From NCBI RefSeq assembly GCF_027579695.1, contig NC_083587.1:37381732-37445731 (forward strand): DNA of 64,000 nucleotides. The letters are read 5' to 3'. Both the position numbers and the translations under genes were made by a program. Of this stretch, positions 1 to 11,880 are shown one piece after another (the first letter of the stretch is position 1; the number at the start of each line of letters is the position of its first letter). The DNA comes from Neoarius graeffei. Its lineage: Eukaryota > Chordata > Actinopteri > Siluriformes > Ariidae. The notes under the pieces are model-generated. The model was given only the letters and a program-made list of their open reading frames with translations. It did no database searches and was not told the origin of the DNA.

Positions 1-1359
1 TTTCAATTAAGCAGATAAAAGGCCTGGAGTTGATTTGAGGTGTGGTGCTCGCATTTGGAAGATTTTGCTGTGAAGAAAACATGCGGTCAAAGTAGCTCTC
101 CATGCAGGTGAAACAAGCCATCCTTAAGCTGCGAAAACAGAAAAAAACCATCCGAGAAATTGCTACAATATTAGGAGTGGCAAAATCTACAGTTTGGTAC
201 ATCCTGAGAAAGAAAGAAAGCACTGGTGAGCTCATCAATGCAAAAAGACCTGGACACTCACAGAAGACAACAGTAGTGGATGATCGCAGAATAATTTCCA
301 TGGTGAAGAGAAACCCCTTCACAACAGCCAACCAAGTGAACAACACTCTCCAGGAGGTAGGCATATCAATATCCAAATCTACCATAAAGAGAAGACTACA
401 TGAAAGTAAATACAGAAGGTTCACTGCACAGTGCAAACCACTCATAAGCCTCAAGAATAAAAAGGCTAGATTGGACTTTGCTAAAAAAACATCTAAAAAA
501 GCCAGCACAGTTCTGGAAGAACATTCTTTGGACAGATGAAACCAAGATCAACCTCTACCAAAATGATGGAAAGAAAAAAGTATGGCAAAGGCGTGGTACA
601 GCTCATGATCCAAAGCATACCACATCATCTGTAAAACACGGCGGAGGCAGTGTGATGGCTTGGGCATGCATGGCTGCCAGTGGCACTGGGTCACTAGTGT
701 TTACTGATGATGTGACAGGACAGAAGCAGCCGGATGAATTCTGAGGTATTCAGAGACATACTGTGTGCTCAAATCCAGCCAAACTGATTGGTCGGCATTT
801 CATAATACAGATGGACAATGACCCAAAACATAAAGCCAAAGCAACCCAGAAGTTTATTAAAGCAAAGAAGTGGAATATTCTTGAATGGCCAAGTCAGTCA
901 CCTGATCTCAACCCAATTGAGCATGCATTTCACTTGTTAAAAACTAAACTTCAGACAGAAAGGCCCACAAACAAACAGCAACTGAAAACCGCTGCAGTAA
1001 AGGCCTGGCAGAGCATTAAAAAGGAGGAAACGCAGCGTCTGGTGATGTCCATGAGTTCAAGACTTCAGGCAGTCTTTGCCAACAAAGGGTTTTTAACCAA
1101 GTATTAGAAATGAACATTTTATTTACATTTATTTAATTTGTCCAATTACTTTTGAGCCCCTGAAATGAAGGGATTGTGTTTAAAAAAATGCTTTAGTTCC
1201 TGACATTTTTATGCAATCATTTTGTTCAACCCACTGAATTAAAGCTGAAAGTCTGAACTTCAGCTGCATCTGAATTGTTTTGTTCACAATTCATTGTGGT
1301 AATGTACAGAACCAAAATTAGAAAAATGTTGCCTCTGTCCAAATATTTATAGACCTAAC
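1..1359 (+). mobile_element. Tc1/mariner element, left end outside window, decayed
   Basis: This is a Tc1-type DNA transposon whose left terminal repeat lies before base 1. The right terminal repeat ends near 1359 with ...AAATATTTATAGACCTAAC next to TA-rich DNA. The transposase reads in three pieces: 102-539 (N-terminal paired-type helix-turn-helix, KSTVWYILRK), 478-744 (first catalytic Asp in WTDET, then the HGGGSVMAW glycine box) and 763-1107 (second Asp in QMDNDPKH, Glu in NPIEHAF). A frameshift near 480-540 and a stop plus deletion near 744-763 break it, so it is a pseudogene. The DDE residues themselves are still present. Confidence 0.9.
102..1107 (+). pseudogene. Tc1 transposase, frameshifted
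   Basis: A DD34E-type transposase would cut and reinsert the element at TA dinucleotides in the nucleus. The N-terminal DNA-binding half runs from 102; the frame shifts where 102-539 and 478-744 overlap, and the segment linking the two catalytic Asp regions is shortened at 744-763. The C-terminus ends in the typical ANKGFLTKY at 1107. Because the breaks fall inside the catalytic core, an active protein is unlikely. Confidence 0.88.
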
Positions 1360-1618
1360 TATATATATGATATTACAATATATATAAATCATTTCCGCTT
1401 AGAATATAAACAAACCGGTGAAATGACAGTAGCAATTTGTGAAAAATCCTACAATAATAATTCTTGAAAATAAAAAATATACAGTCTTACCATCAAATAC
1501 TTTTATTCCATATTTTGTTGCTTTTTTCATATTTTTGGGGGGTTTGTTTGCGAGTTTATTTTGTCCTCGGTTGGTTGAGCAACATGCTCTGTCATTTTGC
1601 TTTTCTCTACTTATGGTA

Positions 1619-3225
1619 CAGTGGTGCTTGAAAGTTTGTGAACCCTTTAGAATTTTCTACATTTCTGCATAAACATGACCTAATCATCATCAGATTTTCA
1701 CACAAGTCCTAAAAGTAGATAAAGAGAACCCAGTTAAACAAATTCGACAAAAATATTATACTTCGTCATTTATTTATTGAGGAAAATGATCCAATATTGC
1801 ATATCTGTGAGTGGCAAAAGTATGTGAACCTCTAGGATTAGCAGTTAATTTGAAGGTGAAATTAGAATCAGGTGTTTTCAGTCAATGGGATGACAATCAG
1901 GTGTGAATGGGCACCCTGTTTTATTTAAAGAACAGGGATCTATCAAAGTCTGATCTTCACAACACATGTTTGTGGAAGTATATCATGGCACGACCAAAAG
2001 AGATTTCTGAGGACCTCAGAAAAAGCGTTGTTGATGCTCATCAGGCTGGAAAAGGTTACAAAACCATCTCTAAAGAGTTTGGACTCCACCAATCCACAGT
2101 CAGAGATTGTGTACAAATGATGGCAATTCAAGATCATTGTTACCCTCCCCAGGAGTGTTCAGCCAACAAAGATCATTCCAAGAGCAAGGCATGTAATAGT
2201 CGGCGAGGTCACAAAGGACCCCAGGGTAACTTTTCTAAGCAACTGAAGGCCTCTCTCACATTGGCTAATGATAATGAGTCCACCATCAGGAGAACACTGA
2301 ACAACAATGGTGTGCATGGCAGGGTTGCAAGGAGAAAGCCACTGCTCTCCAAAAAGAACATTGCTGCTCGCCTGCAGTTTGCTAAAGATCACGTGGACAA
2401 GCCAGAAGGCTATTGGAAAAATGTTTTGTGGATGGATGAGACGAAAATATAACTTTTTGGTTTAAATGAGAAGCATTATGTTTGGAGAAAGGACAACACT
2501 GCTTTCCAGCATAAGAACCTTATCCCATCTGTGAAACATGGTGGTGGTAGTATCATGGTTTGGGCCTGTTTTGCTGCATCTGGGCCAGGACGGCTTGCCA
2601 TCATTGATGGAACAATGAATTCTGAATTATACCAGTGAATTCTAAAGGAAAATGTCAGGACATCTGTCCATGAACTGAATTTCAAGAGAAGGTGGGTCAT
2701 GCAGCAAGACAATGACCCTAAGCACACAAGTCATTCTACCAAAAAATGCTTAAAGAAGAATAAAGTTAATATTTTGGAATGGCCAAGTCAAAATCTTGAC
2801 CTTAATCTAATCGAAATGTTGTGGAAGGACCTGAAGCGAGCAGTTCATGTGAGGAAACCCACTAACATCCCAGAGTTGAAGCTGTTCTGTATGGAGGAAT
2901 GGGCTAAAATTCCTCCAAGCCAGTGTGCAGAACTGATCAACAGTTACCGGAAACATTTAGTTGCATTTATTGCTGCACAAGGGGGTCACAAATACCAGAT
3001 ACTGAAAGCAAAGGTTCACATACTTTTGCCACTCACAGATATGTAATATTGGATCATTTTCCTCAATAAATAAATGACCAAGTATAATATTTTTGTCTCA
3101 TTTGTTTAACTGGGATCTCTTTATCTACTTTTAGGACTTGTGTGAAAATCTGATGATGTGTTAGGTCATGGTTATGCAGAAATATAGAAAATTCTAAAGG
3201 GTTCACAAACTTTCAAGCACCACTG
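1619..3225 (+). mobile_element. Tc1/mariner element with ~210-base terminal repeats
   Basis: The ends CAGTGGTGCTTGAAAGTTTG (1619) and its inverse (ending 3225) are flanked by TA at 1617-1618 and 3226-3227. The inverted similarity continues inward for about 200 bases: the motif GTGGCAAAAGTATGTGAACC near 1812 is mirrored near 3012. This is the long-repeat (IR/DR) layout of fish Tc1 elements. The total of 1607 bases is full length for the group. The transposase inside is broken. Confidence 0.92.
1985..3046 (+). pseudogene. Tc1 transposase with stops and frameshifts
   Basis: The start is ATG at 1985 (MARPKEISEDLRK). The frame shifts at about 2110 and returns at about 2235, since the family-like sequence between them lies in another frame. 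In-frame stops follow at 2450 (just after WMDETKI) and about 2635. The catalytic region is otherwise recognisable: [25 protein letters not shown]. The segment holding the last acidic residue reads LDLNLIEMLW, where relatives have [10 protein letters not shown]. No functional product is expected. Confidence 0.9.
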
Positions 3226-3300
3226 TATATGAGCTGATAGCCTAGTAGTAGAGTAGCCATTCAGAGTGTGGAATTGCTTATATCCAGTGAATGTGAATAG

Positions 3301-3402
<102 letters not shown>

Positions 3403-3464
3403 AGAGAAATAAAACACTTGTGTCTATGTATAGGACCCACAGTAGGGAGCAGTCCCATTCAACT

Positions 3465-5453
3465 ACTGCCCAATAACCTGCCTCTGCACAACCTGGAAGC
3501 TCCTGTCAAGCATCATAGCAGATAAGATGAGTAGGCACATGACTCAATACATGAGCAAGGCCCAGAAAGGAATTGGTAGGAGCACCAAAGGAGCAAAACA
3601 TCAGCTACTGGTAAACAGTACAGTAGCTTGAAACTGCAAAACCAGACAAACCAATCTGTGCACCACCTGGATTGACTGCAAGAAAGCCTATGACTCAATG
3701 CCCCACACATGAATCCTGGATTGCTTGAAACTGCACAACGTGAACAGGACTCTCAGAACCTTCATCAAGACCTCAATGAGGCTGTGGAAAACAACCCCAG
3801 AGGCCAACTTCAAACCAATAACACAGGTCACCATCAAGTGCGGCATATACCAAGGAGATGCCCTGTCCCCACTTTGCTGTTCTGCATAGAACTGAACCCC
3901 CTCAGCCAGATCATCACCAAGAGTGGCTATGGATACAGACTGTGAAATGGAGCCACCTCCTCAACCATCAGCCACCTCCTTTACATGAATGACATCAAGC
4001 TGTATGCCAGGTCTGAGCAAGACACTGACTCACTGATCCACACCACCAGCATCTACAGCAATGTCAATGTCATTTGGACTAGATAAGTGTCCCCAGATGG
4101 TAACAAGGAGAGGGAAAGCAGTCAGAACTGAGGGGGTGGTGCTACCAGATGGCATAATAGGACATGTGGAAGACAGCTACAAGTATCCTGGAATCCGGCA
4201 GGCAAATTGTAACCATGATGAGGTTGCAAGGAAAGCAGCAACAGCCAAGTACTTATGGATGGTAAGGCATGTTCTGAGAATTCAGCTGAATGGGAAGAAC
4301 AATGTCCAGGCCAATACCTACACCCTGCCCATCATCAGATACCCTGCTGGCATAATAAACTGGCCAAAGGAGGAGATAGAGGCCACCAACATCAGGACAA
4401 GAAAACTCCTGATAATGCACGGAGGGTTTCACCCCAAGTCCAGCATCCTGAGGCTGTATACTAAGAGGAGTGTAGGAGGCTGAGGACTAGTGAGCGTCAG
4501 AGCCACTATCCAGGATGAAAAAACAAAGACCCACAAGTACATCAGGGAGATGGCCCCGAATGATGAAGTGCTTAGTGAATACCTCAGGCAGCAGAAACCT
4601 GAGAAGGAAGTGCAAGAGGAACCATCATGGAAAGACAAACCACTGCATGGGATGTACCATCGGCAAATAGAAGTGGCTGATATTGAAAATTCCTACCAGT
4701 GGCTGGATAAAGCTGGACTGGAAGACTGCACAGAGGCACTAATCATAGCTGCGCAGGAACAGGCCCTAAACACAAGATCAATAGAGCCCAGGGTCTACCA
4801 CACGAGGGAGGACCCCAGGTGCAGACTGTGCAAAGATGCCCCCGAGACAATCCAGCACATAACAGCAGGGCGTAAGATACTAGCAGGAAGAGCATACATG
4901 GAACATGATAGCCAAGTGGCTGGAATAGTGTACAGAAACATCTGTGCTGAGTATGGACTGGAAGTCCCAAGATCAAAGTGGGACACACCTCCAAAGGTGG
5001 TTGAGAATGACCAAGCTAAGATCCTGTGGGACTTCCAGATACAGATGGACAAACTGGTAATGGCTAACCAACTGGACATGGTAGTGGTGGACAAATGGGA
5101 GAACAAGGTTGTGGTGCTAGATGTGGCAATACCAAGTGACAATAACATTAGGAAAAAGGAACATGAGATGCTTGAAAAGTCTCATGGGCTGAAAGAAGAG
5201 CTAGAAAAGATGTGGAAAATGAAGACAACAGTAGTCCCCATGGTGATAGAACCCTTGGTGCAGTGACCCCCAAACTGGGAGAGTGGCTCCAACAGATCCC
5301 AGGAACAACATCTAAGATCTCTGTCCAAAAAAACGCAGTCCTAGGAACAGCTAAGACACTGCGCAGTAGCCTCAAACTCCCAGTCCTCTGGTAGAGAACC
5401 CGAGCATGAGGAAAAAAATAACCACCCAAAGGAGGGGTGAGTGGGGAGTGTGT
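3465..5453 (+). mobile_element. RLE-type non-LTR retrotransposon (R2/R4/Rex6-like), 5' truncated
   Basis: This is the C-terminal part of a LINE whose protein has reverse transcriptase followed by a zinc knuckle and a restriction-like endonuclease, instead of an N-terminal APE nuclease. Reverse-transcriptase motifs appear around 3670-4000 (WIDCKKAYDSMPH; IYQGDALSPL; LLYMNDIKLY, where relatives usually have MDD) with several stops and shifts. The thumb and connector follow at 4061-4483. The 3' end after 5394 is non-coding. The 5' part is missing next to the microsatellite. Assignment to the RLE group is firm, the exact clade less so. Confidence 0.82.
4490..5266 (+). pseudogene. LINE C-terminal domain with zinc knuckle and RLE endonuclease
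   Basis: A 258-codon open stretch continues the reverse transcriptase above. It contains a zinc-knuckle remnant (CRLCKDAPETIQH, with the final Cys replaced by Arg) near residues 104-120. Near residues 195-215 it carries a PD-(D/E)XK-like block with VVVDKWENKVVVLDVAIP. In this family the nuclease nicks target DNA to start reverse transcription. At about 5250 a small deletion shifts the frame; the last ~40 codons (VTPKLGEWLQQIPG...) continue in another frame to 5394. Confidence 0.8.
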
Positions 5454-5454
5454 A

Positions 5455-5860
5455 CAGTGCCCTCCACATTTATTGCCCCCCATGTGAAGATTAGTAAAAA
5501 AGGTTTAGAAAAAAAATCCACCTTTTGGTGAAGTAGCTTCATCTCACACTGAAAAAATTAGAAAAATCCAAGCTTTATTTGAAATATATTTATTCAGAAA
5601 ACACAAATCCCTCATTAAAAAAATTATTATTTTTAACAAAATCACATGTGCCACTCATATTGGCACCCCTGCATTTAATACTTTGCACAACCTTCCTTTC
5701 ACAATAAAACAGCACTGAGTCTCCTCCTATAACATATTATAAGCTTGGAGATACAGAGCAGGGCATCTGAGACCATTCCTCTTTACAGAATCTCTCCAGA
5801 TCATTCAGGGTCTGTGGCCCTCTCTTGTGCACTCTCCTCTTCAGCTGCAGATAGATAAAG
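5455..5860 (-). mobile_element. Tc1 fragment, transposase C-terminus
   Basis: A terminal repeat CAGTGCCCTCCACATTTATTG starts at 5455 after TA. Reading the minus strand from about 5855 gives LKRRVHKRGPQTLNDLERFCKEEW, the C-terminal region of a Tc1 transposase, interrupted afterwards by stops. The other half of the element is missing. Confidence 0.82.
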
Positions 5861-6115
5861 GACAAGAAGGACAGAGTCGAGGTAATGGATGTGGGTGAGG
5901 ATGTGGGTATGGCCGCAGAAGCAGGCGTGGTCATGCGTATGATAATGGTCATGGCAGAGGGATTAAAGCAGGGGGTCTTGTTGTTATACATGAACTATAG
6001 ACAAAATTTTCAAGGTACTTTAGATTTTTGGAACTTTTGAACTGTAGACTGAGGGGACAAAAACACATGGACGATCCAAAGGGAAAAAATCCTGTTAAAA
6101 AAAATCTCTATTTTG
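5861..6115. other. unassigned spacer between Tc1 fragments
   Basis: A GGT/GGC-rich stretch at 5880-5985 reads as a Gly/Arg-rich peptide on the + strand but has no start or recognisable domain. I cannot assign it. Confidence 0.4.
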
Positions 6116-6509
6116 TCAATATGTTAATAACACATTTCTAAAAAAGGTACAGTGACCTCTCTTATCAACAAAGCATTCCCACCCACAGAAATGTTGCTCA
6201 CTCAGTGTTTTTTGTTTTTCGCACCATTCTGTATAAACTCTAGAAACTCTTTTCTGTGAAAACCCCAGGAGATCAGCAGTTTCTGAAATACTCAAACCAG
6301 TCCATCTAGCACCAACACCCGTGCCACAGTGAAAGTCACAGAGATCACAATTTTTTCCCATTCTGATGTTTGAAGTGAACATTAACTGAAGCTATTGATT
6401 TGTATCTGCATGATTTTATGCATTGTGCTGCTGTCAAGGGATCGGCTGATTAGATAACTGCATAAAACAGCAGGTGTACGGGTGTACCTAATAAAGTGGT
6501 CGGTGAGTG
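6116..6509 (-). mobile_element. Tc1 fragment, transposase N-terminus
   Basis: The terminal repeat, read on the minus strand, is CACTCACCGACCACTTTATT, starting at 6509 next to TA. A minus-strand reading (6382 down to 6116) begins with the transposase N-terminus and helix-turn-helix: SISETADLLGFSQKRVSRVY. The rest of the element is absent, so this is a one-ended fragment. Confidence 0.85.
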
Positions 6510-6514
6510 TATAT

Positions 6515-7000
6515 AATACCAGTCAAAAGTTTTGACACACCTTCTCATTCAATGATTTTTCTTTATTTTTATGAATTAAAAGACACTTCATGTCTGAAAG
6601 TAATAATGGACTGCCATTTCTTTTTACTTCGTTGAGCGGTTCTTGACATAATGGATTACTACAGTTACGGAAGAGGGCTATTTACTGTATTTTTATTATT
6701 TACTATTTACTGTTTGATGATCTCAAACGCATTAAGAAGGCAAGAAATTCCACTAATTAACTTTTGACAAGGTACACCTCTTAAATGAAAAGCATTCCAG
6801 GTGACTACCTCATGAAGCTGGTTAAGATAATGCCAATAGTGTGCAAAGTGTCATCAAGGTAAATGGTGGTTACTTTAAAGAATCTAAAATATGAAACACA
6901 TTTTAAGCCCTTTTTATTTACCACATAATTCCATATATGTTCCATATGTTATTCATAGTTTTGATATCTTCAGTCTTGAAAATAATCAAAAGACAGAAAA
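6515..7000 (+). mobile_element. Tc1 deletion derivative
   Basis: The left end carries ACCAGTCAAAAGTTTTGACA, a common fish Tc1 terminus. At 6790-6890 there is a remnant of the transposase C-terminus (KSIPGDYLMKLV..., then a shifted GGYF-type ending) followed by the usual A/T-rich 3' flank. The middle of the element is deleted and no clear right terminus remains. Confidence 0.75.
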
Positions 7001-7008
7001 ACCTATCA

Positions 7009-7010
<2 letters not shown>

Positions 7011-7034
<24 letters not shown>
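7011..7034. repeat. (GT)12 microsatellite
   Basis: A simple dinucleotide run at the right edge of the Tc1 remnant. Confidence 0.95.
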
Positions 7035-7039
<5 letters not shown>

Positions 7040-8104
7040 TGGCATGTCAGTAATAACTGAAAGAGTTGCACTGACTTGTGTTACTATATATTTTTCATCT
7101 CACCATGTTGTATTAATGGCAAAGATGCTGAAAATCTAGAAGTGCCATGGACAGTTGCCTACTACATGAATTCAACAGGAGTTGACCGCCATCTAGTGAA
7201 CAGAGCTTTTCAGCACCTTTTATGCTAGTAATGGGTATTACCATGCCCTTAGTGAGACAATATTTTTGAACTCAACTGAACCTACGAGTTTTCTGTTATT
7301 TTATTCTTTTCTTATTTCTTGTGGTGTTCACCTTCTGTGTTTTCTAGTACTTTCATATTATTAACCTTAGCAGCTTAAGCTTTATCAAAAAAGAAAACTG
7401 ACTGAGAATGATTTTGTAATAATTTATTTATAATTTATATATATATACACACTTTTGATAGCTTGAGTTAAAAGATTAGAGCACATCAGCTGTCTGGAAA
7501 TGAGTATGGTCTATCTAGCCCTCAAATTTTTACCAACTCTGAAATGCCACATACTGGTCAGTTTGGATGTTTTTATGCTCAGATACATCAAGCACTAGGC
7601 CAGCATGAGGTCAGATGGCACTCTCTACTTTGCACAATAGCATCTTTGGTGGGTTCACAGTTAGCCCCAGTGAGAGAAACTCACTTGTCGGGCCAGCACA
7701 ATGCTGCAAGAGACACATGGTTGAGGCACTGTATGTACCCAGGGGAGTAGCATCTGGACCTAGAAGTGGTGTGTTTGAGGGTGTGTCAAAATGTGGTGCG
7801 TCACAGTTGGACCTCTTTGCTGATGCCAAATGTGCAAAGCACATTCCCAACACAGCTCATTTGCATTTAGTCCCAAGTACACAGAGAGCTGTGACATGAA
7901 ATGACTACAAAATGGTGAAAGAAAAAGCAGAAGTGGAAGTTATTCTGACTCATTTATATACCAATAAAATTAGGCAGTGTAACAAGTTAAAATCTAGATA
8001 CAAATTAAAGAAATGATGAGTTTGTTGTGAATTAAGTGAGATAAAAAGAAAAGAGTTGGATATTAAAACAGAGGAGAAACAAAGATCTGCACTGTAGGTG
8101 CTAA
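7035..8104. other. no recognisable gene or element
   Basis: A/T-rich to mixed sequence. Short open frames at 7544-7899 exist on both strands, overlap each other and resemble nothing I know. I see no splice-flanked coding pattern. Confidence 0.6.
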
Positions 8105-8344
8105 AGAAGGCAACTGGACTTGCTTGAAATTCTTGAAAATGTTTCACCTCTCATCCGAAAGGCTTCTTCAGTTCTGTCTGACTAGCAGGGAGTTCCAGGT
8201 ATTTATCCTCTAGTGGCCCAAAAGCAAACCTAAGGGGAGCCTTTGAGGTCACATGGGTCGTTGACACTCTTAGTCATCCTGTAGGTGTAGAGTCACTGGA
8301 GGCCAGGTGTGAATGGTGTTAGCAGCCTAGAGGGTCGTTAGGGT
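8105..8344 (-). repeat. dispersed fish repeat of uncertain family
   Basis: The block with ACTTGCTTGAAATTCTTGAA and CATCCGAAAGGCTTCTTCAG is, from memory, a common dispersed sequence in fish genomes, found beside several retroelement types. No coding capacity. Strand and family are not certain. Confidence 0.5.
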
Positions 8345-10800
8345 ATGTACACCAATGTATGCAGGTACTGTGCGGCTTGTCGTGAATGCCAGCTGGCGAA
8401 CCCAAAAGCCACCCCAAAAGCGTCATTGTGCCCATTACCATTAGTCGAGATCCCGTTCAAAAGAATTGGCATGGATCTCATTGGGCCATTAGACCGATCC
8501 TGCACTAGGGTTTCGCTTTGTGTTAGTCATAGTGGATTATGCAACACGATACCTGGAAGCAGTGCCTCTTTGCAATATCTCTGCATGTAGTGTTGCAGAG
8601 GCACTCTTCCGCATTATCTTCTGAGTCAGGATTCCGAAAGAAATCCTAACTGATCAAGGCACTACTTTCCTGTGACTTACACTATGCATAATGTACAAAT
8701 TATTGGGGATTAAATCAATTCGTACCAGTGTTGACCATCCACAAACAGACGGGCTGGTTGAAAAATGTAATTAAAAGCTTTAAAACATGATTTGTACATT
8801 CATTCAGAGGGACGCTATAAACTGAGATAAGTGGCTCTACCCTCTGTTGTTTGCCGTGCGTGAGGTCCCACAAGCCTCCACCAGGTTTTCCCTGTTTTAA
8901 TTGTTATATGGGTCTGCCTCATGGCATCTTAGACATCATTAGAGAACATTGGGAGGAGGGACCTTCTCAAAGCAAAAATGAAATTCAATACATTTTTGAC
9001 CTAAGAGCAAAACTCCATGGACTGAGTCACATAACACAGGAGAATTTGCTATAGGCACAAGAACAGAGGGAAACAGCTAAGGGAATTTGCACCAGGAGAT
9101 GAAGTGATCATTTTACTGCACACATTGTGCTCAAAATCACTCGCCATGTGGCAAGGGCCAGGCGCATAGATAGTGGTGATGCATGTCAAATTTACCACCT
9201 CAATCTCCTGAAACCATGGAAAGAGGAGGTTCCTGTGGCTCTGGCAACGGTAGTTGCCAAGAAGGTGGAGCTGGGACTGGAGGTAAGTCCAAAAAGTCCA
9301 ATTCACCCTGGTCCCCTGTAGAGACCACCTCTCAAAAATCACAGAGAGCACAGATTATCAGGTTGCAGTAGGAATTCTGCAATGTGTTTTCACCCCTTCC
9401 TGGTTCAGGATGAACTCAAGGCAGTGCTTGACATGGGGGTAATTGAGAAGTCGCACAGCAACTAGAGCAACCTGGCAGTCTTAGTTCCCAAGACCAATGG
9501 GACGGTCCAGTTCTGTGTAGACTATAGAAAAAAGTCAATGCCATGGGGAAGCCATAGCCGAAAGGTTAGAGAATCAGCCTTGGGACCAAAAGGTTACTGG
9601 TTCAATTCCCTGGACCAGCAGGAATGGCTGAAGTGCCCTTGAGCAAGACACCAACCCCCAACTGCTCCCTGGGCTGCCCACTGCTGTGAGGATGTCAGGG
9701 CCCTGTTGTACATCACTCTAGATAAGAACATCTGCTAAATGCCTGTAATGTAATGCAGTGTCTAAATTTGATGAATATGCATTGCCTCACATTGGATGAA
9801 CTGCTCGATTGGTTAGGTGTAGCTCACTTTTATTCGACAATAGATTTGACTAAGGGATATTGGCAGATCCCTTTGACTCCATTATGACAAAAAAAATTAC
9901 CTTTTCCACTCCATTTGGATTATACCAATATGTCACCCTTCTGTTTGGGTTGTTTGGGGCCTTAGTGATGTTTCAGCATCTCATGGAAAGAATCCTCTAT
10001 ACCCACAATGCATATGCTGCTGCCTATTTAGACAACATTATTTATAGTAATGACTGGCAGTGGCATTTAGAACATCTATTGCATGGGACTCATGGCAAAC
10101 CTGAAGAAATGTCCAAATGGGCGGGTGGAAGTACAGTATCTGGGCTTTCAGTTCGGTCATGAGCAGGTGTGTCCCCAAATTGATAAGACTGCAGCAATTG
10201 CAATCTGCCCAAGACCTAAGACCAAAAGGGGGTGAGGCAGTTCCTGGGGCTGGCTATTAAGTTCATGCCTAGTTTTTCATATGTCACCAGCCTGCTGACT
10301 GACCTCACTAAAAAGGGGGCACCATATCCAGTCCTGTGGATGGAGCCATGTGAATCGGCTTTTGCTCAGGTTAAAGCAGTTTTGTGTGGGGGCCTGCTGT
10401 TGCATTCACCTGACTTTTCTCTCCCTTTTGTTTTGCAGACCAACATGTCAGACAGAGGGTTGGGGGGGCAGTTTTGTTCCAGGTGGGTGGAGGGGGAGGA
10501 GCACCTGGTGTTGTACATCAGCCACAAGCTCTCAATCAAAAAGGAGTGTCTGGCCATCAAGTAGACAGTCACTCTCTGGTACTACCTGCTAGGATGCCCT
10601 TTCATCCTCTGTTCTAACCATGTCCCACTCCAGTGGCCCACTGATGCGTGACTCACTCATTGGTATCTAGGTCTTCAGCCCTTTCAGTTCGAGGTGGTCC
10701 ACAAGCTGGGGCTGGATTACCTCTCCCCCGGGGGAGAGTCAGCGGCAGGTGGGACAGCTCCCTGGCCTGAGTCCAGTGGTTGGGGTATGCGGTAGTGGGG
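8345..10800 (+). mobile_element. Ty3/gypsy retrotransposon with IN before RT (Gmr1-like), decayed
   Basis: Integrase comes first: zinc-binding Cys pair (CAACRECQLANP), then FKRIGMDLIGPLD at 8345-8510, a shifted core with DQGTTFL and HPQTDGLVEK near 8655-8765, and the C-terminal HLNLLKPWKEE near 9205. Reverse transcriptase follows from about 9400 (VPKTNGTVQFCVDYRKK; FSTPFGLYQYVTLLFGL; AAYLDNII, where YLDD is expected), then RNase H (10430-10570, QTNMSDRGLGG in place of a QTDAS-type motif). IN-RT-RH order is the mark of the Gmr1 clade. Many stops, a SINE insertion and altered active-site residues show it is dead. The gag/protease end and LTRs are not seen. Confidence 0.85.
9542..9751 (+). mobile_element. 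tRNA-derived SINE inside gypsy RT
   Basis: A 210-base insertion interrupts the reverse-transcriptase frame between the YRKK-like and VSKFDEY-like codons. It is flanked by AATGC at 9537-9541 and 9752-9756. The head contains a B-box-like GGTTCAATTCC near 9599, and the tail reads CTAAATGCCTGTAATGTA, as in fish tRNA SINEs. It inserted after the gypsy element. Confidence 0.85.
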
Positions 10801-10944
10801 GCATGTTCAAGCATCAACTGTGAACAGTGAGGAGTGAGGTGAACCAACAGGTAATGTGATGATTTACAACTGTGGTTGATTACTGGCTGTCTACTAATGT
10901 GTATCTTTTGTGTCTTTCAGTAGCCAGTAATCAGAGAGAGAGCT

Positions 10945-10945
10945 G

Positions 10946-10990
<45 letters not shown>

Positions 10991-11880
10991 TTTTATTTAT
11001 ATAGCCCTTTACAATAACCAAAAGGTACCCAAAGTGCTTTACATCGAAGCCATAAAACATAACATTAAAACACAAAACACATAAAAACACAGTACATTAA
11101 AACAGGTTTTGACTGCGGAAAGTGCCAAAGTGCTGCAGGTTATTCAAAGCCTTTCAGAAGTACATGGAATAGAACAGACAAAACAAAGTACCCCTCAAAA
11201 ACAAGACTCCCCTAGTCAGGATTGAACGCCAATCTAAAAAAGTGGGTCTTCAACTTCGATTTAAAAAGGCCGAGATCAGTAGTGGTGCGAATGTCAGGGG
11301 GCAGATTGTTCCACAGTCTGGGAGCAGCAACAGCAAAAGAACGATCACCCCACTGTTTATATCTTGACCTTGGAACTTCTAACAGAAGCTGACCCAAAGA
11401 ACGCAGGGCCCTACCATGATCACGGATAGTTAAAATCTCAGACAAGTAAGAGGGAGCCAGGCCATTGATGGCATTAAAAACAAACAGAAGTTTAAAATCA
11501 ATTCTAAAATGGACTGGAAGCCAGTGGAGTGACGACAGCACAGGAGTAATGTGTTCACGTCTAGATGTGCTTGTTAAAAATCGGGCTGCAGCATTCTGTA
11601 CAAGTTGAAGATGTAAAATTGAAGACTGGCTGAGGCCAACATAAAGGGCATTACGGTAGTCCAGTCTCGAACTGATGAATGCATGGATTGCCTTCTCGAG
11701 ATCCTGCCGACTGAGAAATGGCTTCACTTTGGCCAAGAGACGGAGCTGAAAAAAGCTCATTCAAACAACAGAACTAATCTGTTTATCAAATTTAAGCCCA
11801 CTGTCAAATGTTACCCCAAGATTTTGTACGAATGGTTTAAAAAAGGGGGCCAGAGTACCAGAATTTGTTGTAAAAACATT
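10945..11880 (-). mobile_element. L2-type LINE, 3' part
   Basis: The minus-strand reading from 11880 gives the end of the reverse transcriptase (NLGVTFDSGLKFDKQISSVV), one stop, then an open stretch of 182 codons at 11760-11212 (QLRLLAKVKPFL; RLDYRNALYVGL; LQLVQNAAARFL; LHWLPVHFRIDFK), ending in LKTHFFRLAFN. That is the conserved C-terminus of L2/CR1-group LINEs in fish. The 3' end is a (TGAT)n tail, seen as (ATCA)n at about 10945-10990. It is 5' truncated. Confidence 0.9.

Noticed and set aside
4743-5148. Two minus-strand frames opposite the RLE LINE.
   Set aside because: Shadows of the LINE coding strand, which shows the conserved zinc knuckle and endonuclease.
9542-9751. The tRNA-like head considered as a functional tRNA gene (also the other SINE heads).
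   Set aside because: No intact cloverleaf or acceptor stem is apparent, and it is joined to a SINE body with an insertion duplication.
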